In this document: piece by piece, positions 19,595 through 29,289 of the stretch
How positions within the stretch are numbered: the first letter of the stretch is position 1
How the letters are laid out: every line of letters starts with the position of its first letter
NCBI GenBank assembly: GCA_902636025.1
Contig: CACPQG010000001.1
Span: 371,636-435,635, forward strand
Length of the DNA stretch: 64,000 nt
DNA from: an uncultured Pelagibacteraceae bacterium
GTDB taxonomy: Bacteria > Pseudomonadota > Alphaproteobacteria > Pelagibacterales > Pelagibacteraceae
Direction of reading: 5' to 3'
Notes under the pieces: generated by a model
The model's database searches: none
Told to the model about the DNA's origin: nothing
The model's input: the letters and a program-made list of their open reading frames with translations, nothing else
Program-made: the position numbers and the translations under genes

Positions 19595-20458
19595 TTACAG
19601 CTTCCATTTATTATGTGTCCATATCCACTGATCAGGGTTTAGAGATATTTTACTTTCAAGCCAATTATTTAATTTTAATGTAATACTCTTAACATCATCA
19701 TTTTCACTAAAGTATATTGGTTTTTCAACAGTCATATCAAAAAAAATATCATTGCTTCTTTGAATATAAATCGGCACGACTGGACACTTATACTTTTTAA
19801 CCAGTTGTGCTGGAATAGTAGTTGTGTAAGTAGATTTTTTGAATAAGATAGATTTTTCTCCTTCAGTAACACGTTGATCAATCATCAATGCTATAGATAT
19901 ATTTTGAGAGAATGCTTTAATAATTTCTCTCACACCACCCAATCCCTTTTTAATTTGATTTTTACAAATATAACTTTTTCTTAAATTTTCCATTGTTCGA
20001 TTCAAAAATATATTATTCAAAGGTCTATAAACCGCTGATAGCTCAATTCCAGATAATTCAATTTTCATAGCCATTAATTCAAAATTATTAAAATGGCCTG
20101 ATATAAAAATTACAGGCTTTCCCTCATTTTTAATTTTTTCTAGAATTTCAATTCCATTGATAACAATGTATTTTTGTAATTTTTTTGATCTAAATTGATC
20201 GATAAATACGTAATCAGAAAAAATCCTTCCATAATTTCTCCACATGTTCTTTATCAGAATGTCAATCTCTTTATCTGTAATACTTGGAAAACTATTCTTT
20301 AGATTGTTTCTTATCAATTTTCTTGATCTAAAGAATGGACCCAAAATTGATCCTAGTTTTGCACCTAAATTTGAAGCGTTTTTGTATCCAATCAATTTAA
20401 AAATTAAAAAAAATAACTTTATTAATAAAAATTCTATGAAATATCTTAATTGTTTCAT
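19595..20458 (-). CDS. Lipid A biosynthesis acyltransferase (LpxL/HtrB family)
   Basis: Adds a secondary acyl chain to Kdo-lipid A at the inner membrane. 287 residues with an N-terminal hydrophobic anchor. The catalytic dyad is in ISGHFNNFELMAM (H-x4-E, His near 118), followed by the substrate-binding AVYRPLNN block and ALMIDQRVTEG near 195. Position in the lipid A operon after lpxK supports the call. Which acyl position (LpxL or LpxM type) is used cannot be decided. It is the last gene before the terminator. Confidence 0.88.
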   Translation of the reverse strand: MKQLRYFIEFLLIKLFFLIFKLIGYKNASNLGAKLGSILGPFFRSRKLIRNNLKNSFPSITDKEIDILIKNMWRNYGRIFSDYVFIDQFRSKKLQKYIVINGIEILEKIKNEGKPVIFISGHFNNFELMAMKIELSGIELSAVYRPLNNIFLNRTMENLRKSYICKNQIKKGLGGVREIIKAFSQNISIALMIDQRVTEGEKSILFKKSTYTTTIPAQLVKKYKCPVVPIYIQRSNDIFFDMTVEKPIYFSENDDVKSITLKLNNWLESKISLNPDQWIWTHNKWKL

Positions 20459-20461
20459 TCT

Positions 20462-21388
20462 CTATGAAATTAAATCTAAAAATGTTTTTTTATCACTTAT
20501 ATCCAGGTTCATTTTAATATAATCAATATCGTTTCTCAATTCTTTGCTTATTCTGAGGTAATCTTTCTCAGTGGTTACTATTTTTAAATTATTAGTATTT
20601 GCAAACTTTTTGATACTTTCAATTTCATTTTTTTTATAATTATAATGATCTGGAAAAGAAAAATCCCTTGTTATTTTAAACTTATTTTCTTTTAGAGTAA
20701 GATAAAAATTTTCTGGGTTTCCTATACCAGAAAATGCAATATAGTTTTTAGACAAGTCAAACTTTTCAATATTTTCTATCTCATATCTTCCTTCAAAAAT
20801 TTTAATTTTTTTCTTAATTTTTAAAATTTTTTCTTTTATTTCTTCATTATTAATATCTGGCCCATTTAAAAAGACTATATCAACATTTTTTAATGAGGAA
20901 ATTTTTTCTCTTAAGGGACCAGCAGGTATTACACAGCCATTTCCAATCCAATTATTAGAATTAAAGCAACAAATCTTTATATCATATTTAATAGACTTAT
21001 CTTGTAACCCATCGTCAAATACTGCATATTTAAAATTTTTGTTTATAGCCTCATTGCTACATTCTTTTCTAGATTTTTTACTTATCAAATTAGTTCTACT
21101 TTTAATTAATAGTTGTTCATCCTTTTGCTCACTGTAAAACTTTTTTAAAACTGTTGTTTTAATACCTTTTGAATTTAACATTTCGCTTATTTTGATCGAT
21201 AAAGGTGTTTTTCCAGTGCCTCCGATATAAATATTTCCTACACAAATTGTTCTTATTTTAGGAAATTCTAAAACATTTTTGCTTCTAAGAAGACTGTAAA
21301 TAGTTACAATGTTGGATAACGGAGTTAACAAATAGGCAAAAAAGTTGGGTTTTTTTTGATCCCAAAATTTAGGTTTTTTAATAAACAT
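20462..21388 (-). CDS. lpxK: Tetraacyldisaccharide 4'-kinase LpxK
   Basis: Phosphorylates the 4' position of the lipid A precursor at the inner membrane. 308 residues. The P-loop is GNIYIGGTGKTPLSI (about 52-66), the second conserved block is FDDGLQDKSI (about 125, DDG.Q motif) and the CVIPAGPLREKISSL segment (about 150) is characteristic. The N-terminus has one hydrophobic segment as membrane anchor. The start overlaps the waaA stop by 1 bp; ends 3 bp before the acyltransferase. Confidence 0.93.
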   Translation of the reverse strand: MFIKKPKFWDQKKPNFFAYLLTPLSNIVTIYSLLRSKNVLEFPKIRTICVGNIYIGGTGKTPLSIKISEMLNSKGIKTTVLKKFYSEQKDEQLLIKSRTNLISKKSRKECSNEAINKNFKYAVFDDGLQDKSIKYDIKICCFNSNNWIGNGCVIPAGPLREKISSLKNVDIVFLNGPDINNEEIKEKILKIKKKIKIFEGRYEIENIEKFDLSKNYIAFSGIGNPENFYLTLKENKFKITRDFSFPDHYNYKKNEIESIKKFANTNNLKIVTTEKDYLRISKELRNDIDYIKMNLDISDKKTFLDLIS

Positions 21389-22635
21389 TAATTTAATACT
21401 CTTTCAATCTCTTTAACTGTACTTATTAAAATTTTATCTCCAAATTTCTTTACTTTTCTCACAACTAGTTTGGATTTATTTTTATTTTTAAACAATATTT
21501 TAATTTTTTTATTCAAGTTTTGAATGTTGTTTACTTTCTTTGATAAATTAATTTTATCAAGATAATTATAAATATTTTTGAAGTTATTCACATAAGGACC
21601 ATACAAAACAAAACAGCCGTGCCTTACTGGCTCTAAAGGATTTTGTCCACCATGTTTTACAAAAGAACCACCAACAAAAACTATTTTAATTAAATTAAAA
21701 AATTTTTCTGTTTCACCATAGGTGTCAACTAGGTATATATCGGTTTTTTCAGGTATTTTGGATTTCCAACTATGGCAATGAACATTTAATTTATGGTGAT
21801 TAAACATTTCTATAAGTTCATTTGATCTTTCTACGTGTCTTGGAATAATAACACTAAGTAAATTATTATGTTTTCTTTTTAATATTTTATGTGTCTTGAT
21901 GGATATAAGCTCTTCACCTCTATGGGTACTTGAGGAACACCATGAATTTTTCTTTAAAATAAATTTTCTCAAGTTTTTTGACAAAGAAAGATTTTTATAT
22001 CTATTTTGGATAAATTTCAAATTACCAACTGACTTAACATTTTTAACACCAAAATATTTTAGATATTTAATTGTTTCAACATTGGATACTAAAGTTTTAT
22101 CAATGCATTGGAAAACGTCATTGCTAAAACTACCTAACATTTTCCATCTTCGAAAAGATCTATTCGTTATTCTTGCATTCAATAGTAAAATAGGAATAGA
22201 TTTTTTTTTCAAATTAAAAACCATATTAGGCCAAATTTCTGAGTCAATGAAAACAGCTAATGATGGTTTCCAGTAATTTAAAAATTTGTTTGACAATTGA
22301 TTTGTATCAATAGGAAAGAATTGATGTATTGTTTTTTTGAATTTAAATTGTTTTAATATATTTGAAGAACTTAATGTAGATGATGTGATTAATATTTGAT
22401 CTATTTCTCTATTTTTTTCTAATTTAAAAACAAGAGGAATTATACTTAATATCTCACCAACACTAGCTCCATGAAACCAAATAAGCTTTTTTTTTATTTT
22501 TTTCTTTGAATAAAAACAAAGTTTTTCTTTAAATCTTTTTGGATCCTCTTTATTTCTAAAAATTCTATATAAAATTATTATAGGAGATAATAAAAAAATT
22601 AAATTAATTATTAACCTGTAAATGAATAAAAACAT
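21388..22635 (-). CDS. waaA: 3-deoxy-D-manno-octulosonic acid transferase (Kdo transferase)
   Basis: Transfers Kdo from CMP-Kdo to lipid IVA. 415 residues, GT30 family. An N-terminal membrane anchor is followed by WFHGASVGE (about 54-62; the Glu is the catalytic residue of the family), PIDTNQLSNKFLNYWKPSLAVFIDSEIWP (split across about 105-140) and, in the C-terminal nucleotide-binding half, VFVGGSFVKHGGQNPLEP (about 312). One-bp overlaps with both msbA and lpxK show a tight operon. Confidence 0.94.
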   Translation of the reverse strand: MFLFIYRLIINLIFLLSPIIILYRIFRNKEDPKRFKEKLCFYSKKKIKKKLIWFHGASVGEILSIIPLVFKLEKNREIDQILITSSTLSSSNILKQFKFKKTIHQFFPIDTNQLSNKFLNYWKPSLAVFIDSEIWPNMVFNLKKKSIPILLLNARITNRSFRRWKMLGSFSNDVFQCIDKTLVSNVETIKYLKYFGVKNVKSVGNLKFIQNRYKNLSLSKNLRKFILKKNSWCSSSTHRGEELISIKTHKILKRKHNNLLSVIIPRHVERSNELIEMFNHHKLNVHCHSWKSKIPEKTDIYLVDTYGETEKFFNLIKIVFVGGSFVKHGGQNPLEPVRHGCFVLYGPYVNNFKNIYNYLDKINLSKKVNNIQNLNKKIKILFKNKNKSKLVVRKVKKFGDKILISTVKEIERVLN

Positions 22636-24377
22636 TATTTAGGTTTAAGTTGGTTTTGATAAAAATTTTTATAGATTTTTGAGTTTTCAATTAGCTCAGT
22701 ATGAGTGCCATCAGCAACAATAGATCCCTTATCTATTACAAAAATTTTATGAGCATTAATAATTGTAGATAACCTATGAGCAATAACAAGTGTTGTTTTA
22801 TTTTCAGTAAGTATTTCCATAGCATTCTGTATTTTGCTCTCAGTTTCTGCATCTAACGAAGATGTAGCCTCATCTAATAAAATTATTGGTGTTTTTTTTA
22901 GCATTGCTCTTGCAATTGAAATTCTCTGTTTTTCTCCGCCAGACAGGCGAACACCATTCTCACCAATAATTGTATCAAACTTATTTGGTAATTTTTCAAT
23001 AAACTCTAGAGCAAAGGAGTTTTTTGCAACCTCCAAAATTTCTTTTTCTGTAGCATATGGATTTGCATAAATTATATTATTTCTTATTGTGTCGTCAAAA
23101 AGTGTTATGTCTTGAGTAACTATAGAAATATTTTTTCGTAAATCTTTGACCTTTAATGTATAAATGGATTGACCATCAATCTGAATATCTCCCTTTTCAC
23201 AATCATAAAACCTTGGTATTAAATTTAATATTGAAGATTTGCCAGCACCAGTATAACCGATAAGCGCTGTAGTTTTACCCCCCTCTATTGTCAAATTCAA
23301 ATCATCTAAAATTAAATTTTTAGAAGAATCATATTTAAAATTACAGTCTTTAAATTTAATAGTACAATTTTGAATTTTAAGTTCTTTAGCATCATGCTTT
23401 TCAATAATTTTATTTTTTGTATCTATAATTGGTATAATTCTTCTAGCAGCTGATAAACCTGTGTTAATACTTAGATTTAGTGTAGCTAAAGCCCTGACTG
23501 GTTGATATGCGAGCATCATCGCAGCCAAAAAAGAAAAAAAATTATTTATTTCCAATTCGTCATTTATAATTAATTTTCCTGAGTAAAAAATTAACAAAGC
23601 TATCATGATACCAGTTAATACCTCCATTATTGGAGAAGCTCTCACAAAAACAATTGCAATTTTTTTTGCTTTTTCTTTTAGATTAACAAGAAAATTATCA
23701 GTCCTCTCGATTTCAAAAATTTCTTTCTGAAAAATTTTTATTAATTTATGATTTTTAAATATTTCCATTAAATGTTTATTCAACTCACCAGATTTAATCT
23801 GAGCCTCTGTAGTTACTTTTCCAATTCTTTTACCAAGAGTTTTGGCAGCAGCTGAAGCCAAAGGTATCATGATAATTGCAATTAGTGATAATTTCCAATT
23901 TTGATAAAACATAACAATTAATAGTCCAAGCAAAGTAATAGAATCTTTAAATAAACTTAATAAAGCTGTGCTGACCAAACTTACTATAAGAGAAGTATCA
24001 TAAGTAAGGTTAGAAATAAATTTCCCAGTATGCTTGTTATCAATAGCTGTAATATCAGCCTTTACCAAACTTGTGATCATATCTTTTTGAATATCTTTCT
24101 TAATATCTTCAGCAACGCCAATCATAAGAACCTTTGCCAAATATAGAGAAATACCTTTTGCAGAAAAAGCTAGAATTATAGCCAAAGGAATTATTAAAAT
24201 TAATGTTTGATCCTTTTCAATAAATAATTTTTTTATTGCTGGATCTAAAAGCCAAGCTATCGCTGAGGTGGCTGCCGCTACAATCATAGAAAGTAAAATT
24301 GAAATAATAATTTTACCTAAAAAACGTTTTGTATAACTATGGTAAAGCCTAAGAATTGCGTCTTTATTTGAAATCAT
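22635..24377 (-). CDS. msbA: Lipid A export ABC transporter MsbA
   Basis: Homodimeric ABC exporter flipping lipid A across the inner membrane. 580 residues: an N-terminal membrane domain with six helices (about 1-310), then the ATPase domain with Walker A GYTGAGKSS (about 370), signature LSGGEKQR (about 473), Walker B IILLDEATSSLD (about 494) and the H-loop AHRLSTI. Its place between ubiA and waaA/lpxK supports the MsbA role rather than a drug exporter. It overlaps ubiA by 4 bp. Confidence 0.93.
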   Translation of the reverse strand: MISNKDAILRLYHSYTKRFLGKIIISILLSMIVAAATSAIAWLLDPAIKKLFIEKDQTLILIIPLAIILAFSAKGISLYLAKVLMIGVAEDIKKDIQKDMITSLVKADITAIDNKHTGKFISNLTYDTSLIVSLVSTALLSLFKDSITLLGLLIVMFYQNWKLSLIAIIMIPLASAAAKTLGKRIGKVTTEAQIKSGELNKHLMEIFKNHKLIKIFQKEIFEIERTDNFLVNLKEKAKKIAIVFVRASPIMEVLTGIMIALLIFYSGKLIINDELEINNFFSFLAAMMLAYQPVRALATLNLSINTGLSAARRIIPIIDTKNKIIEKHDAKELKIQNCTIKFKDCNFKYDSSKNLILDDLNLTIEGGKTTALIGYTGAGKSSILNLIPRFYDCEKGDIQIDGQSIYTLKVKDLRKNISIVTQDITLFDDTIRNNIIYANPYATEKEILEVAKNSFALEFIEKLPNKFDTIIGENGVRLSGGEKQRISIARAMLKKTPIILLDEATSSLDAETESKIQNAMEILTENKTTLVIAHRLSTIINAHKIFVIDKGSIVADGTHTELIENSKIYKNFYQNQLKPK

Positions 24378-25243
24378 ATAATTATTTTTCCAATTAAAAT
24401 ATTTATAAAAACCATAAATCCTAAAAAATTATTTGATTTAAATATTTCAAGACAATTTCTTTCTGAATTAATATTTAATTTAAATATTTGGTAAACAAAT
24501 AGATGCAAAGAAATTATAACAATTCCAAAAAAATAAATATTAGCAAAATTCATTTTAAAACCGATATAAACCTGAGATATAATAAATATTAAATAACATA
24601 TTAAAATAAATTGCTTTGGATTATTCTTAAATTTAATTGATGTTGATTTAACTCCTATTATTTCATCATCTTTTATATCCTGAAACCCATAAATAGTGTC
24701 GTAACCTAATGTCCAAAATATGGCCCCAAAATAAAATATTAGAGGCACAACGTTTAGATCAGCATAAATTGCAGTCCAACCAAGAATAAGACCATAATTA
24801 AACGTAATACCCAAAAAAAGTTGCGGCCAATAAGTGAACCTTTTCATGTAAGGATATGAAAATGCTAAGAACATAGAGCACATTGCCAGTATTATGGTAA
24901 AAATATTAAATTGAATTAAAACTAAAAAAGCAATTAGGCAAAGAAATGCCGAATAAAATAGACCAAGTCTAATAGAAATTTTACCTGAAGCTATGGGTCT
25001 TGATTTAGTTCTCGAAACTTTTGCGTCAAAATCCTTATCTACAATATCATTAATAATGCATCCAGCTGATCTCATTAATATTGAGCCACATAAGAATAAT
25101 ATTCCGTATTTTAGATAAATTTGTATGTTGTTTGAAAAATCATAAGCTATCGTTAGACCCCAAACACAAGGCCAAAATAAAAGCATATAACCTATTGGTT
25201 TCTTTAATCTAGTTAATTCAAAAAAATGATTAATTTTTTCCAT
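24374..25243 (-). CDS. ubiA: 4-hydroxybenzoate polyprenyltransferase UbiA
   Basis: Integral membrane enzyme attaching the polyprenyl chain to 4-hydroxybenzoate in ubiquinone synthesis. 289 residues, eight or nine helices. The first Asp-rich motif is NDIVDKDFDAKVSRTKSRP (about 66-84) and the second is YDTIYGFQDIKDDEIIGVKST (about 180-200). First gene of the minus-strand operon that continues with lipid A genes; 52 bp separate it from the divergent DUF2721 gene, and a promoter for the operon should lie there. Confidence 0.95.
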   Translation of the reverse strand: MEKINHFFELTRLKKPIGYMLLFWPCVWGLTIAYDFSNNIQIYLKYGILFLCGSILMRSAGCIINDIVDKDFDAKVSRTKSRPIASGKISIRLGLFYSAFLCLIAFLVLIQFNIFTIILAMCSMFLAFSYPYMKRFTYWPQLFLGITFNYGLILGWTAIYADLNVVPLIFYFGAIFWTLGYDTIYGFQDIKDDEIIGVKSTSIKFKNNPKQFILICYLIFIISQVYIGFKMNFANIYFFGIVIISLHLFVYQIFKLNINSERNCLEIFKSNNFLGFMVFINILIGKIII

Positions 25244-25295
25244 CAGAATTTACTTGTAAATAGCAAAGGGTAGTTTCATAATCAAATTGATTCGT

Positions 25296-25700
25296 ATGAA
25301 TATAGATTATACAGTAACCGCATTGATGTTTCCCGCTATTCCACTACTTATGGGAGTTTATAGCAATCGATTTCACACATTAAGTAAATTAATAAGGGAA
25401 TTGCATGATGAGCATGTCTATGAAAAACATGTCCCACCTGAATGGAAAAAGCAATTTTTGAATTTAAGTAATAGAATTTCAATTTTAAGATGGACTATAA
25501 TGTTTGCAGCTTTTGGTTTTTTATTTAATATGCTAACTGTTTTTGCTCTTTATTTGGATGAATTATTTGTGGCAAGAGTTATTTTCGGTTCTTGTTGTTT
25601 GTCTATGATTGTTTCGATTGTTTTCTTCATCAGAGAAATACAAGTTTCTACCAACGCATTAAACCTTCATATGTCTGATATGGATGTAAAAATTGATTAA
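25296..25700 (+). CDS. DUF2721 membrane protein
   Basis: 134 residues from the ATG at 25296 (a TTG three codons upstream is less likely). Three membrane helices. The N-terminal ALMFPAIPLLMGVYSNRFHTLSKLIRELH block, here about residues 9-37, is the DUF2721 signature. The function of the family is unknown. The stop overlaps that of the convergent quinone reductase by 4 bp. Confidence 0.78.
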   Translation: MNIDYTVTALMFPAIPLLMGVYSNRFHTLSKLIRELHDEHVYEKHVPPEWKKQFLNLSNRISILRWTIMFAAFGFLFNMLTVFALYLDELFVARVIFGSCCLSMIVSIVFFIREIQVSTNALNLHMSDMDVKID

Positions 25701-26671
25701 TTAGGAACTATAATCGCGGGTCCAATAATTTTTCTTCCTTCTAGATCTTTATGAGCATTAACCACGTCCTCAAGAGAATATTTTTTAAAAATATCAATTT
25801 TTACTTTTTGTGTTTTTACCATCTCAAATAATTTATTAGCAGCTTCATCTAGTTCTTTTCTAGTTGAAGTATAGTGCGCTATACTCGGACGTGTTAAAAA
25901 TAATCCTTTAGGTGCAATTAATTTTCCAACATCTAGGAGATCAAGTTTTCCAGATGCATTTCCAAAAGAGACAAAAGTTCCTCTCATTTTTAAGCATCCT
26001 AATGATTTTTCCATTGTCTCCTTTCCAACACCATCATAAACAACTGGCAAACCTTCCTCATTGGTTATCTCCATAACTTTTTTCTGAAAATCGTCTTTAG
26101 AGTAATTAATTACATGAGTACAACCAAATTTTTTTGCAATTTCGATTTTTTCATCAGACCCAACAGTTCCTATCACATCACAACCTAAGCTTTTTGCCCA
26201 TTGACAAAAAATTTGGCCAACCCCTCCTGCTGCAGCGTGAAATAATATTTTTTGACCTGATTTTACAGCGTATGTTTTATGCAATAGATAAAAGGTTGTC
26301 AGACCCTTAGTCATTAATGTTGCAACAATCTCAAGATCTATTCCATCTGGAACCTTTACTAAACTTTTGACAGGATAAATTCTGTGTGATGAATATGAGC
26401 CAATCGGTGCAGCAGCATAAGCAACTTTATCTCCTTCTTTAAAATGACCAACATTTTTTCCAATTTTTTCTATAATACCTGATGCCTCTAATCCTATCCC
26501 AGATGGTAGTGGAAGAGGATATAAACCTGATCTGTGATATGTATCTATATAATTTAAACCAATAGCTGTATGCTTAATAAGAACTTCACCGTCTTTAGGA
26601 TCTTCAAGTTTGATATTTTTTAGCTCTAAAACTTCAGGACCACCAGTTTTTTTTATTTCAATTGCTTGCAC
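25697..26671 (-). CDS. Quinone oxidoreductase, zinc-independent MDR family
   Basis: NADPH-dependent one-electron or two-electron quinone reductase of the QOR type. 324 residues. N-terminal GroES-like fold with GLNYIDTYHRSGLYPLPLP (about 34-52) and GLEASGIIEKIG; the Rossmann domain has AAAGGVGQIFCQWAK (about 148-162). The structural and catalytic zinc Cys residues of alcohol dehydrogenases are absent, as expected for QOR. It starts where the pirin gene ends (1-bp overlap), suggesting a small stress or detoxification operon with pirin and DoxX. Confidence 0.9.
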   Translation of the reverse strand: MQAIEIKKTGGPEVLELKNIKLEDPKDGEVLIKHTAIGLNYIDTYHRSGLYPLPLPSGIGLEASGIIEKIGKNVGHFKEGDKVAYAAAPIGSYSSHRIYPVKSLVKVPDGIDLEIVATLMTKGLTTFYLLHKTYAVKSGQKILFHAAAGGVGQIFCQWAKSLGCDVIGTVGSDEKIEIAKKFGCTHVINYSKDDFQKKVMEITNEEGLPVVYDGVGKETMEKSLGCLKMRGTFVSFGNASGKLDLLDVGKLIAPKGLFLTRPSIAHYTSTRKELDEAANKLFEMVKTQKVKIDIFKKYSLEDVVNAHKDLEGRKIIGPAIIVPN

Positions 26672-27507
26672 TATTTAACGAAAGTTCCATTATGAAAATC
26701 ATCCACAGCTTGTAAAATTTCAGATTTAGTATTCATAACGAACGGACCTCCTCTAGCAATTTGTTCATTAATAGGTTTTCCAGAAATAAGCAAGAATTTT
26801 GAATTAGAAATACATTTTACTTTAAGATTTTCACCATTGGATAGTAAAATTAAATTTGAATTCCTAATTCTTTCATGCTCTTTTTCTCCAATTTTAATTT
26901 CACCATTTACCAAATAAATAAGAGAATTGTGAGTATTAGGAAGATTAAAAACAAACTCTTTATCTTTGTTTAATTCTATATCAAAATAAATTGGTTCTAC
27001 ATTATGACCTTTAATTGGACCTTCAGCTTTTTCAAATTTACCTGCTATTGTTTTCACAGTCTTGTCCTGATCCTTATGTATTTGCATTTCCTTAGAGTCG
27101 ATATAAATGTACTCAGGTTTACTCATTTTTAATTTAGCAGGCATGTTAATCCATAATTGGAAACCTTGAAGTTTTCCATCACTCATTGCAGGCATTTCTG
27201 AATGAATAATGCCGCTTCCAGTTTTCATCCACTGCACATCACCAGCTTTCATTCTACCTTTTCCGCCAGTACTATCTTTATGCTCAAACTCACCGTGGAG
27301 CATGTATGTTACTGTTTCTATTCCTCTATGAGGATGTGGTGGAAAACCACCTATATAATCCTCTTTATCTTCTGATCCAAACTCATCTAACATTAAAAAT
27401 GGATCATAATAATTTGGTTCTACCCCAATACTTCTTTTCAATTTAACACCAGCACCATCTGACGAAAGTATGGGCTTGATTATTTTCTCGACTTCAATGT
27501 TTTTCAT
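26671..27507 (-). CDS. Pirin family protein
   Basis: 278-residue bicupin. The N-terminal cupin carries the metal ligands in FPPHPHRGIETVTYML (about 56-71; two His spaced two apart) with His in GEFEHKDSTGG and a Glu in IHSEMP (about 105). Bacterial pirins can act as iron-dependent quercetinases or redox regulators; the substrate here is unknown. It lies between the quinone reductase and a DoxX protein in one minus-strand run. No export signal is visible. Confidence 0.9.
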   Translation of the reverse strand: MKNIEVEKIIKPILSSDGAGVKLKRSIGVEPNYYDPFLMLDEFGSEDKEDYIGGFPPHPHRGIETVTYMLHGEFEHKDSTGGKGRMKAGDVQWMKTGSGIIHSEMPAMSDGKLQGFQLWINMPAKLKMSKPEYIYIDSKEMQIHKDQDKTVKTIAGKFEKAEGPIKGHNVEPIYFDIELNKDKEFVFNLPNTHNSLIYLVNGEIKIGEKEHERIRNSNLILLSNGENLKVKCISNSKFLLISGKPINEQIARGGPFVMNTKSEILQAVDDFHNGTFVK

Positions 27508-27509
27508 AA

Positions 27510-27884
27510 TTACTTACGTTTATTGTCTAAACTGTATTTTTTTGAACCATTAATAACAAGAAACAAAAATCCACCTGCTAATGCAATGTTCTTTAAAAAA
27601 GAGGTTAGTTGCATTTGGTTACTAAATTCATTGTGGAATATAATTGCTGTTAGCAAACAAAATAAACTTAAAAATGCCGCAGTAATTTTTGTTTGATACC
27701 CTACTATTATTAAAATTGGACCTAAAATTTCTATCATTATTGCTGGGATTATAAGAATTCCAGGTACACCATACCCTTCCATCCAGTCTACAGTGCCATC
27801 ATAATTAGTTATTTTAAAAATTCCATTTATTAAAAATAATGTTGAAATTAATACTCTTGCAAAAAGATCTAAAATATTTGTCAT
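27510..27884 (-). CDS. DoxX family membrane protein
   Basis: 124 residues with four predicted helices. The N-terminal LFARVLISTLFLINGIFKI is the DoxX family signature, and the third and fourth helices flank FHNEFSNQMQLTSFLKNIALAGG. In other bacteria DoxX proteins sit with thiol or peroxide stress genes, consistent with the pirin and quinone reductase next door. Molecular function is not established. Confidence 0.85.
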   Translation of the reverse strand: MTNILDLFARVLISTLFLINGIFKITNYDGTVDWMEGYGVPGILIIPAIMIEILGPILIIVGYQTKITAAFLSLFCLLTAIIFHNEFSNQMQLTSFLKNIALAGGFLFLVINGSKKYSLDNKRK

Positions 27885-27908
27885 AATTATTTAAGAAATA
27901 ATACTTAA

Positions 27909-28571
27909 TTAAATAATATCAAGTAATTCATTTAAATTTTTTAATTCATACTTTGGCGAATAATCTAAATTATCAAATACATCTTTAGTTCTATTGACCC
28001 AGAAACAATTGTATCCAAAATTTCCACCTCCAGAAATATCCCATGTATTTGAACTTAAAAAAGCAATCTCTCCTTTATCTATTTTATATTTTATAACAGG
28101 GATTTCGTATACTTTTGAACTTGGTTTAAATATTCCAACCTCCTCTATAGAAAAAATATCATCAAATAAGTTTTTCATGTCATTTTTTTCAACTAACTCA
28201 TTTAGCAGTGAAGGTGTTCCATTTGATAGAATAGCAATTTTATAGTTTTTATTTTTTAGTTGTTTTAAGGTTTCTTTAACCTCTGGGTATGGAGATAAAA
28301 TTTTATACAGGTCTAAAAGCTCGCTTCTCATATTATTTTGTATTTTAAATTTTTTCATAGATTTATCTAAGCTGTCCTCAGTTATTTGCCAGAAATTTTT
28401 ATGTCTACTCATCATACTTCTAAGCCATGTATATTCTAACTGGGTTATTCTCCAATAATTTGCAAAATTTTCCCACTTATCACCAATTTTATTTTTGCAT
28501 TTCTCAGCTGCTGAATTTACATCAAATAAAGTTCCATAAGCATCGAAAATTATTGCTTTAAGATTTTTCAT
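27909..28571 (-). CDS. Haloacid dehalogenase type II
   Basis: 220 residues of the HAD class I fold. Motif I is IIFDAYGTLFDVNSA (nucleophile Asp near 10), motif II LSNGTPSLL near 115, the Lys in FKPSSKVYEI near 148, and the ending SSNTWDISGGGNFGYNCFWVNR (about 173-194), which is typical of L-2-haloacid dehalogenases. It should hydrolyse short 2-haloacids to hydroxyacids. First gene of the run with DoxX, pirin and quinone reductase; 16 bp from the divergent rsmE start. Confidence 0.88.
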   Translation of the reverse strand: MKNLKAIIFDAYGTLFDVNSAAEKCKNKIGDKWENFANYWRITQLEYTWLRSMMSRHKNFWQITEDSLDKSMKKFKIQNNMRSELLDLYKILSPYPEVKETLKQLKNKNYKIAILSNGTPSLLNELVEKNDMKNLFDDIFSIEEVGIFKPSSKVYEIPVIKYKIDKGEIAFLSSNTWDISGGGNFGYNCFWVNRTKDVFDNLDYSPKYELKNLNELLDII

Positions 28572-28587
28572 AAATTAACTTATTTAA

Positions 28588-29289
28588 ATGAGTAATATTA
28601 GATTATTTTTTAATGAAAGTTTATACATAAATTTAAAATCTAAATTAGATAAAACTCAATCACACTATATTCATAAGGTGATGAGAATTAAAGAAGGACA
28701 AAATTTTAGTTTGTTTAATCAATCTGGAGAATTTGAGGCAAAAGTAGAAAATATAATAAGAGGAATTGTAGAGTTTTCAATAAAAAAAAAATTAAGGTCA
28801 GCAGATAATCCAACAGAAATGTGGCTTGCCTTCACACCTATTAAACTAAATTATCTCAACTTAATGATTCAAAAAGCCACCGAGCTTGGAGTAACTAGAT
28901 TTATCCCACTGCTTACCGATCGCACTGTCGTAAGGAAGATAAATGAAAAAAGAATTAAAAAAATTATTGTTGAAGCGTCAGAACAAAGTAATAGATTAAA
29001 TTTACCAACTTTAGATAAATTAAAAAATCTTAGAGAATTTTTAAAAGAAAATATTGATATAACAATTCATTTTGGTGATCTTAATTCAAAAAATAAAAAA
29101 ATTGATATTAAAAGAGATGAGCCGTTATGCATTCTGATTGGTCCAGAGGGTGATTTTTCCATTAAAGAAAGAGAAATAATTTCTAAAATGAAAAATATAA
29201 TTCCTATAAATATTAATAAAAATATTTTAAGATCTGAAACTGCAGCAATATCGATGATTTCTATAATCAGTTATACTTTATTATCGTAA
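28588..29289 (+). CDS. rsmE: 16S rRNA (uracil-1498-N3) methyltransferase RsmE
   Basis: SPOUT methyltransferase modifying U1498 of 16S rRNA. 233 residues. The N-terminal PUA-like part has HYIHKVMRIKEGQNF (about 27-41); the SPOUT knot shows KATELGVTRFIPLLTDRT near 95, CILIGPEGDFS near 183 and NILRSETAAI near 215. All are standard for RsmE. The last 9 bp overlap the end of the convergent sco1 gene. Confidence 0.94.
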   Translation: MSNIRLFFNESLYINLKSKLDKTQSHYIHKVMRIKEGQNFSLFNQSGEFEAKVENIIRGIVEFSIKKKLRSADNPTEMWLAFTPIKLNYLNLMIQKATELGVTRFIPLLTDRTVVRKINEKRIKKIIVEASEQSNRLNLPTLDKLKNLREFLKENIDITIHFGDLNSKNKKIDIKRDEPLCILIGPEGDFSIKEREIISKMKNIIPININKNILRSETAAISMISIISYTLLS